A stretch of 64,000 nt of DNA from Gp6-AA40 sp963818645 (GTDB taxonomy: Bacteria > Acidobacteriota > Vicinamibacteria > Vicinamibacterales > UBA2999), in assembly GCA_963818645.1 (NCBI GenBank), contig CAWFTF010000022.1:4704-68703 (forward strand), read 5' to 3'. Under the pieces are notes generated by a model. The model had not been told where the DNA came from. It saw nothing but the letters and a program-made list of their open reading frames with translations, and did not search any database. This document shows, in pieces, positions 1 to 7,906 of this stretch; the stretch's first letter is position 1, and every line of letters begins with the position of its first letter. Position numbers and translations under genes: made by a program.

Positions 1-1985
<1,985 letters not shown>

Positions 1986-2143
1986 GCTCTCCTCCGAATG
2001 ACGATCTCAATGGGACGCACCTTCCCCTTCGGTGACGTCCGAAAATCTGTTTGTGGTTGGCGCGCGAGACGTTCTGTGGGCTTTCCCGGCGGCCGGAGGC
2101 TGGGAGCATCCTGCCTTGATGACACCTCGTTGAGCGCCCGGCA

Positions 2144-2172
2144 ATCTTGCGCCCCGTTTACCACTTTGTCAA
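2144..2172 (-). promoter_or_regulatory. Candidate sigma-70 promoter for nrdJ
   Basis: On the minus strand a perfect TTGACA (2172-2167) is followed after 17 bases by CAAGAT (2149-2144), a weak -10 match. It lies just downstream of the NrdR boxes and would give a leader of about 150 bases before the nrdJ ATG. A second possible -10 (TAGAAT, 2236-2231) would place the transcription start inside the NrdR boxes, but it has no good -35. I see no cobalamin riboswitch in the leader 1986-2140. Confidence 0.45.
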
Positions 2173-2180
2173 GACTCAAA

Positions 2181-2228
2181 CCACAACATATTGCGCTTTT
2201 CTTTTAGGGCAGGCGCAATATGTTGATT
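2181..2228 (-). promoter_or_regulatory. Tandem NrdR boxes controlling nrdJ
   Basis: Two 16-base boxes, 2181-2196 (core CAACATATTG) and 2213-2228 (core CAATATGTTG), match the NrdR consensus core CwAtATaTwG and are 32 bases apart start to start, about three helical turns. This is the arrangement known for NrdR-bound ribonucleotide reductase promoters, where NrdR represses when dATP is high. The rest of the 318-base gap 1986-2303 shows only the promoter candidates and nothing else I recognise. Confidence 0.88.
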
Positions 2229-2303
2229 CCATTCTATCGCGGAAGACAGGCCTCCGGCTCTGGCGCTACTGGCTTGATGATGTTGAAGTTAGCGGCAGCT
2301 CAG

Positions 2304-2879
2304 CTAGCGGGCGCCCGAGCCCAACAGCTCAGTCGCGAGCTTGGCGGCCTTGTCGGCGAGTGTCTCGGCGAAGACGTAATTGCGCTGGGTCAGCGCCTCG
2401 CCCGCCTGCTCCCCAAAGCTCTTGGCCTGGTCGTATTGCTCGCGACCTGCGACGGAGAGCTTTTGATAGTCGACGTTGCCGAGATTCCGCGAGGCTGTCA
2501 GTAGCAGCGCGCGGACTTTCTTGTCAGCTTCGGCGTCGGCTGGCGTCGACGCCGCGCGCAACTCGCGCTGTGGTTCGGGCGCGGGCTGCGCGGGCTGTGG
2601 TGTGGGTTCCGGTTTTTCAGTATCGGGCGGCGCGGCTGCGCGCCGGGGCGGTCGACGCGGTGTCACTGACGGCGCTTCTGCGGTGGGCGTCTCGGGCACG
2701 GCGGGCCCCGCCGCCAGCGGTTCTTCCTGACCGACAGGCGCAAACACGCGCGGCGGCGGCACCGGCATCGCGAGTGGGGGACCATCGGGCACCGTCGCCG
2801 CGCGCGCCTTCGCGCACCCGGCCATGAGCGCGGCGCCACTCAGCACGCAAAAGGCGAACTGCAAAAATCTTCGTTGCAT
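2304..2879 (-). CDS. Proline-rich lipoprotein of unknown function
   Basis: A 191-residue lipoprotein precursor: charged start (MQRRF), short hydrophobic stretch and lipobox AALMAGC with the lipid-modified cysteine near residue 22. Residues 30-110 are low-complexity and Pro/Ala-rich, likely a flexible linker; residues 115-185 look helical (KKVRALLLTASRNL... AETLADKAAKLATELLG). It starts two bases after the stop of the sensor kinase, so it belongs to the same operon as the kinase and its regulator. The hydrophobic part of the signal (QFAFCVL) resembles the repeat-encoded signal of the TamA protein (PFAFCIL). Function not recognised. Confidence 0.8.
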   Translation of the reverse strand: MQRRFLQFAFCVLSGAALMAGCAKARAATVPDGPPLAMPVPPPRVFAPVGQEEPLAAGPAVPETPTAEAPSVTPRRPPRRAAAPPDTEKPEPTPQPAQPAPEPQRELRAASTPADAEADKKVRALLLTASRNLGNVDYQKLSVAGREQYDQAKSFGEQAGEALTQRNYVFAETLADKAAKLATELLGSGAR

Positions 2880-2881
2880 CG

Positions 2882-4861
2882 TCAGACCCCGGTGGCTCGA
2901 GGTAACAGCACGCGGAACGTCGTGCCCCGACCCGGGGTCGACTGCACTTCGACTTCTCCGTCGTGCATCTGGATGATGCGATAAACCATCGAGAGCCCGA
3001 TTCCTGTTCCCCGCTCCTTCGTCGTGAAATACAGATCGAAGATGCGACTCAGGTGCTCTGGCTTGATCCCCACGCCGGTGTCCTCGATGCGAATCTCCAC
3101 GCGCTGACGAGATGCGGGACCAGCCACTAGACGCAGGCTACCACCCTGTGGCATCGCCTGACACGCATTGATCGCCAAATTGAGAAACGCCTGCCGAAGC
3201 ATGCCTAAGTCGCCGTTGACGCTGGGCGTCGAGACGCCGACATCAGTCGTCACCTTGACGCCGTGCTTGGTCGCCTCGATCTCGATGATCGGCAGGATTT
3301 CCTCGAACAACGCCATCACCCGCACGGGTTGAAGCCTGAGGTCCTCAGGTCGGGTGAACTTCAGGAATCCCTGGACGACCTCATCCAGCCGACGGATTTC
3401 GCTCTCGATGATTTCGACGTGCTCGAGCGCTCCCTGGATGGAGGCCGGGAGCGCGGTCGCACGCGCGGGCCCAAGGCCGAGCGTCCCACCGGCCGCAGCC
3501 ACCGGTTCGGGTTGAAGCGCGGCGGAAACGCTGCCGCGAATCTTCGTTCGCAGCAGCTCGAGGTGAATCATCATCGCGTTCAACGGGTTCTTCACCTCGT
3601 GCGCGATGCCTGCCGTCAGGCGGCCCAATGCCACGAGCTTGCGTGAATACGCGAGCGTCGATTGCATGCGCGAGAGATGCGCGAGGTTCCGCGACACCAG
3701 TAAGACGCCCACGAGCTCGCCGTGCGTGCCGGCGATCGCGTGCGTCACCACGAGCTCATCGTCACCGGGCTTGGCCTCGGGCTTTGTGACGATCGGGTGG
3801 GGTCCGGACGCGCGAGGGATCGGGCCGGTGTCGCCGGAGCGCGCCGGCGCCTGCACTGGTTCAGTGGAGTGACCCTGAATCTGGATCGGGCCTCGCGATT
3901 TGCGGGTCGCAAGTGTTTCTTCGACGAGTGTCCGGTACGGATGCCCGGTCGGCAGCAGTCCGTCGAGCACACGACCGATCGCGTCAGCGGGAAGCGTGTG
4001 CTGCATCGCCGGGTTGCTGAAGAGTAATTCACCCGAGGGATTGAACAGCGCGACTGCGTCCTCGAGATGTTCGACGGCGGATTGCAGATTCGCTTTCTGC
4101 CCCGCGAGCAGCGTGCGATCGGCAGAGAGCTGCTGACTGACGGTATTGAAGAAGTCACCGAGCTCGCCGAACTCGTCGCCCGCGGGCAGATCGAGCGTGA
4201 CGCCGAACTCCCCTTGACCGAGACGCGTCAGGCCGCTTCGCAGGACGTGGATCGGTCTCAGCAGGAGCTGCGAGAGAACTCCCGCGACGAACACCGCGAC
4301 GGCCAGCGCCGCGGCTCCCGTGAACAACGCGTCGTTCAGCAGGTCACGAAGCTGGCTTCGCATCAGCAGCGTCGAGACGCCGATGCGGATCGATCCGAAA
4401 TCCTCGCTGCCACGCTTCAAGGTCTCGCGCACCTCGAGGGTCTGGCCGTCGCCGGCGAAGATCACTCGAAGTTTGTCGAGCGGCGTGTCGTCAATGACGG
4501 CTTCGAGATCGGCCCGTTCCGCAAGCGTGCGGCCAACCTGTGCGCGATTGTTGTGGACGATGACCGTGCCGCTCGTGTCGACGATGGCGGCAAAACTGAT
4601 GTTGTCGCCGTAAATGCTCGATTCAAGAATCGAGCGGAGTCCCTGATCCTCGCGCAGCGCGAGGTACGGATCCACGTCACCCGTGACGATTCCTCCGGCG
4701 CGATGGAGGATCGTGTTGGCCAGCATCTCTCCGCGCGACAGGCTTTCCCTCAACACCACGTTGGCCAGACGATTCGTGTAGAGCGCACTGAGCGCCACGA
4801 CCGCCAGTCCAACGATGGCTGTCACGCCGACGATCTGTTTGAGGCGAATGCTCAGGCGCAT
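2882..4861 (-). CDS. Membrane sensor histidine kinase (HAMP-PAS-HisKA-HATPase)
   Basis: Autophosphorylating sensor of a two-component system. 659 residues: transmembrane segment near 12-28, an extracytoplasmic sensor region to about 175, second membrane segment near 178-200 (TGAAALAVAVFVAGVL), HAMP to about 250, a PAS-like domain near 260-375, phospho-acceptor histidine in GIAHEVKNPLNAM near 418, N box (NLAINACQAM), G1 (DTGVGI) and G2 (GTGIGLSMVYRI) of the ATPase. The NtrC-type regulator lies directly upstream on the same strand, 69 bases away, and is the obvious partner. The gap between them holds a GGTCAAA tandem repeat immediately before the ATG. Signal sensed is unknown. Confidence 0.93.
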   Translation of the reverse strand: MRLSIRLKQIVGVTAIVGLAVVALSALYTNRLANVVLRESLSRGEMLANTILHRAGGIVTGDVDPYLALREDQGLRSILESSIYGDNISFAAIVDTSGTVIVHNNRAQVGRTLAERADLEAVIDDTPLDKLRVIFAGDGQTLEVRETLKRGSEDFGSIRIGVSTLLMRSQLRDLLNDALFTGAAALAVAVFVAGVLSQLLLRPIHVLRSGLTRLGQGEFGVTLDLPAGDEFGELGDFFNTVSQQLSADRTLLAGQKANLQSAVEHLEDAVALFNPSGELLFSNPAMQHTLPADAIGRVLDGLLPTGHPYRTLVEETLATRKSRGPIQIQGHSTEPVQAPARSGDTGPIPRASGPHPIVTKPEAKPGDDELVVTHAIAGTHGELVGVLLVSRNLAHLSRMQSTLAYSRKLVALGRLTAGIAHEVKNPLNAMMIHLELLRTKIRGSVSAALQPEPVAAAGGTLGLGPARATALPASIQGALEHVEIIESEIRRLDEVVQGFLKFTRPEDLRLQPVRVMALFEEILPIIEIEATKHGVKVTTDVGVSTPSVNGDLGMLRQAFLNLAINACQAMPQGGSLRLVAGPASRQRVEIRIEDTGVGIKPEHLSRIFDLYFTTKERGTGIGLSMVYRIIQMHDGEVEVQSTPGRGTTFRVLLPRATGV

Positions 4862-4864
4862 CGA

Positions 4865-4892
4865 TCAAAGGTCAAAGGTCAAAGGTCAAAGG
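4865..4892. repeat. Heptanucleotide tandem repeat (GGTCAAA x4)
   Basis: Four near-perfect copies of the 7-mer GGTCAAA stand directly upstream of the kinase start codon, between kinase and regulator genes. No inverted partner arm is seen here, unlike most other members of the family in this window. On the minus strand it reads TTTGACC repeated, leaving no Shine-Dalgarno sequence before the kinase ATG. Confidence 0.9.
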
Positions 4893-4930
4893 ACGGAAGC
4901 GCTAGTCCGACAACACTGAACGAATCGCGA

Positions 4931-6328
4931 CTACTGCGGTACGGACTCCTCCTCGGTCCGCTTGCCTCGACCCCGAAGCTTGTTGAGCTTGTTGTGCAGT
5001 GTCTTGAGACTGATACCCAGGATTTCGGCTGCACGTGTCTTGTTATCGCGCGTGTGTTCGAGAGTCATTAGGATCAGGCGTGTCTCGGCCTCTTCAACAG
5101 TCGTGCCGGGCGTCAGCGACAGCGTCGGCTTCACGACGTCGGGCGACTCGGTCACGAGAGGCGGGAGCAGCTTCGGGTCGATGAATTCGCCGGAGCTCAG
5201 AATCACCGCTCTTTCAATGACATTCCGCAGCTCACGGATGTTGCCCGGCCAGTTGTACTGCTCGAGGATGCGCATCGCCGCCTGATCGAGCGCCGACACC
5301 TTTTTGTTGTTGCGCGCGTTGAAGTCGGCCAGGAACGACTGCACGAGGAGGGGAAGGTCCTCTTTCCGCTGGCGCAGCGGCGGAAGCTCGATCGCAAATA
5401 CGTTCAACCGGTAGAACAGGTCTTCGCGCAGCTTGCCGCTCTTCACGGCTTCCCCCGGATTGACGTTGGTGGCCGCGATCATGCGCACGTCGACGGTCTC
5501 TTCGCTGCGCCCGCCGAGACGCCGGAACTTGCGCTCCTGAAGCACGCGCAGCAGTTTCACCTGCGTGGACGGCGTCATCTCGGCGATCTCGTCGAGGAAC
5601 AGCGTCCCGTGATCGGCGAGCTCAAAACAACCGGCTCGCCGATCCACGGCGCCGGTGAACGACCCTTTCTCGTGGCCGAAGATTTCGCTCTCGAGCAATG
5701 TCTCGGGGATGGCCGCGCAGTTTATCGGGACGAACGGCATCTGGGCGCGCGGGCTGAGTTGATGAATCGTCTGCGCCACGAGTTCCTTGCCCGTGCCCGA
5801 CTCGCCGGAGATCAGCACTGAGGCTCCCGTCGGCGCCGCCTGCTCGATCACCTGGTAGACCTTCCGCATTTGCGGACTGCTGCCGATCATCTTTCCGTAG
5901 GTGCCGTGCTCCCGCAGTTGCTTGCGCAGGACTTTCACCTCGCGCAGCGTGTCCTGTCGCTCGACGATCTTGTCGAGGAGAATCTTGAGTCGCTGCGGCT
6001 CGATCGGCTTGGTCAGGTAGTCGTAGGCGCCCTCTTTCATTGCCTCGACCGCCGTCTCGACGGTGCCCTGCGCGGTCAGGATCACGACGGTATAGTCGCT
6101 CCCATCCTCCTTGAGCGCCCGCAACAGTTCCAGACCGTCGCGCCGCGGCATGACCAGATCGCTGATGATGATCGATGGCCGGAACACGGTAATGCGTTGA
6201 AGCGCTTCCTCACCGTCGCCGGCGGAGTCCGCAGTGAACCCCCATGTCCGCACAAGTTCGGTCAGGCCGACCCTGGTGCTGGGTTCGTCCTCGACAACGA
6301 GAACACGTTCGCTGGGTGATGGGGACAT
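4931..6328 (-). CDS. Sigma-54-dependent response regulator, NtrC family
   Basis: Phosphorylation-controlled activator of sigma-54 promoters. 465 residues: receiver domain 1-120 with acidic pair (VVEDE), phospho-acceptor Asp in IIISDLVMP and Lys in YLTKPIEP; AAA+ domain about 140-380 with Walker A GESGTGKE, the sigma-54 contact loop GSFTGA (a Ser variant of GAFTGA), Walker B LFLDEIAEM and arginine-finger region; Fis-type helix-turn-helix at the C terminus (RAAEILGISLKTLHNKLNKL). Operon with the downstream kinase and lipoprotein. Target promoters were not found by eye in this window. Confidence 0.95.
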   Translation of the reverse strand: MSPSPSERVLVVEDEPSTRVGLTELVRTWGFTADSAGDGEEALQRITVFRPSIIISDLVMPRRDGLELLRALKEDGSDYTVVILTAQGTVETAVEAMKEGAYDYLTKPIEPQRLKILLDKIVERQDTLREVKVLRKQLREHGTYGKMIGSSPQMRKVYQVIEQAAPTGASVLISGESGTGKELVAQTIHQLSPRAQMPFVPINCAAIPETLLESEIFGHEKGSFTGAVDRRAGCFELADHGTLFLDEIAEMTPSTQVKLLRVLQERKFRRLGGRSEETVDVRMIAATNVNPGEAVKSGKLREDLFYRLNVFAIELPPLRQRKEDLPLLVQSFLADFNARNNKKVSALDQAAMRILEQYNWPGNIRELRNVIERAVILSSGEFIDPKLLPPLVTESPDVVKPTLSLTPGTTVEEAETRLILMTLEHTRDNKTRAAEILGISLKTLHNKLNKLRGRGKRTEEESVPQ

Positions 6329-6368
6329 TCCTATTGCCTCTTGTTAGCGAATCTACTGACTGGTCATT

Positions 6369-6397
6369 TTTACACGGTCCGCGGTCTGCCGTAGACT
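6369..6397 (+). promoter_or_regulatory. Candidate promoter of the CPBP protease gene, leaderless
   Basis: TTTACA (6369-6374), 17-base spacer, TAGACT (6392-6397). The expected transcription start, six to eight bases past the -10, falls on or next to the TTG start codon at 6405, so the mRNA would have no leader. No Shine-Dalgarno sequence precedes the gene, which fits. Confidence 0.5.
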
Positions 6398-6404
6398 GAA
6401 AACC

Positions 6405-7181
6405 TTGGCTGACGACCCGAGCCTTGAAATCGAAGCGGCCCCTCCAGTTGAGCTGGAGCCGATCCGCCAGCAACTCACCACGTGGCAACAACGGTCGTTA
6501 GCGCTGCTCGAAGTCCTCTTGTGCTCGAGCTTACCCACCCAGGTTCTGATTGCAAACATCCTTGGCATGATCGGCATCGCCCCGCGAATCGGGGATCAGC
6601 TCTCGCTTACGTTCGTGTTCGCCCTGTCCCTGACCGACACTGTCGTGCTGATCGCGTTGATGGTGGCATTGTCGCGAGCTCACGGCGACAGCCCCTGGCT
6701 GCTCTGGCGCGGTCGTCCCCCGCTGGCCGGCGAGCTCCTCGTCGGCCTGATGCTCGTGCCAGCCGCCGTCTTCATGGTGGCGGTCCTGATTGGCATCATC
6801 CGCACGTTCGTGCCAGGACTGCACAACGTTGTCGAGAATCCGTTCGAGGCGCTCGCGACCGGAGGTGCAGGCGGGGCCGCGATGTTTGCCGTCGTCGCGA
6901 TCGTCGCCGGTGGCATTCGAGAAGAACTTCAGCGCGCGTTCCTTCTCAGGCGATTTGAGCGGCATCTCGGCGGTGAGACCGTCGGCGTGATCGTCCTGAG
7001 CACCGCGTTTGGTCTGGGGCATGCGCTCCAGGGATGGGACGCGGCGATTGCGACCGGAACGCTGGGCGCGTTCTGGGCCATTCTCTATCTGCGCCGGCGC
7101 AGCAGCGTCGCGCCGATCATCAGTCACGCAGGATTCAATGCGATCGAGGTGTTTCGGGTGGCGATGGGCGGCGGCGCCTGA
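6405..7181 (+). CDS. CPBP-family intramembrane metalloprotease
   Basis: Membrane-embedded glutamic protease/metalloprotease of the CAAX-protease and bacteriocin-processing (Abi) family. 258 residues, about six hydrophobic segments. The family motifs are visible: GIREELQRAFLLRRFE near 167-182 (EExxxR), FGLGHALQG near 204 (His), and ISHAGFNAI near 239 (HxxxN). The proposed start is TTG at 6405, because in-frame stops lie just upstream and the next ATG is deep inside the first membrane segment; the promoter position supports this. It diverges from the sensor-regulator operon; substrate unknown. Confidence 0.85.
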   Translation: MADDPSLEIEAAPPVELEPIRQQLTTWQQRSLALLEVLLCSSLPTQVLIANILGMIGIAPRIGDQLSLTFVFALSLTDTVVLIALMVALSRAHGDSPWLLWRGRPPLAGELLVGLMLVPAAVFMVAVLIGIIRTFVPGLHNVVENPFEALATGGAGGAAMFAVVAIVAGGIREELQRAFLLRRFERHLGGETVGVIVLSTAFGLGHALQGWDAAIATGTLGAFWAILYLRRRSSVAPIISHAGFNAIEVFRVAMGGGA

Positions 7182-7191
7182 CTCGAGTCAC

Positions 7192-7809
7192 TCACGGCTG
7201 ATTCGCACTCCCGACGATCACGACTTCAGCTCTCATCCGCAGATCGCGATCCCACTTGTCGAGGGTGACGCGCAGGCGTTCGGTCGATGCCCGCTGGCGA
7301 GCCGACGATTCCGCTTCCTCGAACGGCAGGCGCACACCGTCCCGCGTGAATTCAGCCGGATGCTCTTCGTAGTACTTCCGCGCCTCGTCTTCGTTGACCT
7401 GCACCGTCGTCCCGAATCGTTGCGCAATGTAGGCGCGGGTTCGAAGTGTCTCGCGCGCCAATTGCTGAAGCCGAGCCTCGTCGAGGCCAGTCGATGTCAT
7501 CAGCGCGTTCAGACCAGGACCGGCCCGCATCTTCATCGACGCGACCTCCTCGGCGACCGCCGCTGCAGGCGGCTCGGGCGGCGAGAATCGCGCGACCTCA
7601 TTGAGCTGGAGTTGACGATCGATCGTGCGCTCCAGAGCTACCGCTTGCCGGTCGTCTCCCGATACCTGAACGAGCCCCAGTTCGAGCGCGATGCGGACGT
7701 CGGTCATCGTCACCGCGCTCGGCCCCACTCTGGCCAGAACACGATCGATGAGTTGCTGGGCGTTGGCTGTTCCGCGCAATTCAGAATGCAGAATGCCGAA
7801 TGCAGACAC
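7192..7809 (-). CDS. SurA-like periplasmic chaperone, signal peptide out of frame
   Basis: The mature part resembles the N-terminal chaperone region of SurA-type proteins: NAQQLIDRVLARVG, then a helical region with TMTDVRIALELGLV and LRTRAYIAQRFG followed by VNEDEARKYYEEHPAEF, as in SurA/PpiD. No parvulin isomerase domain follows. The gene ends the tamB-tamA series, fitting a role in outer-membrane protein delivery. The frame as read opens with a GTG at 7809 and lacks a signal sequence. A good signal peptide (VTTVRSIAIGRFALCL...) sits just upstream in another frame, beginning with GTG at 7850; the two frames meet inside a seven-base repeat (see findings). Confidence 0.72.
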   Translation of the reverse strand: MSAFGILHSELRGTANAQQLIDRVLARVGPSAVTMTDVRIALELGLVQVSGDDRQAVALERTIDRQLQLNEVARFSPPEPPAAAVAEEVASMKMRAGPGLNALMTSTGLDEARLQQLARETLRTRAYIAQRFGTTVQVNEDEARKYYEEHPAEFTRDGVRLPFEEAESSARQRASTERLRVTLDKWDRDLRMRAEVVIVGSANQP

Positions 7810-7904
7810 AGCGCAAACCGACCTATCGCGATGGATCGCACTGTCGTCACCTGAGGCACCACGCCTGAATCAGCGTCTTCGCATTCTGCATTCTGAATTG
7901 CAAG
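7777..7904. repeat. Inverted heptanucleotide repeat arms (GAATGCA family)
   Basis: The arm at 7779-7803 has about three to four copies of the 7-mer read on the plus strand as AGAATGC; its inverted copy lies at 7880-7900 (GCATTCT). About 20 bases of the two arms are complementary, enclosing roughly 75 bases. The left arm overlaps the 5' part of the SurA-like gene, the right arm follows the TamA stop codon. Confidence 0.85.
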
Positions 7905-7906
7905 GA

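Noticed and set aside
1986..2143. Cobalamin riboswitch in the nrdJ leader
   Set aside because: No B12-box-like conserved element or suitable fold was seen; NrdR boxes explain regulation.
2147..2827. Plus-strand ORF of 226 residues over the lipoprotein gene
   Set aside because: Its sequence is Arg/Ala/Ser-rich shadow coding opposite a gene with a clear lipobox.
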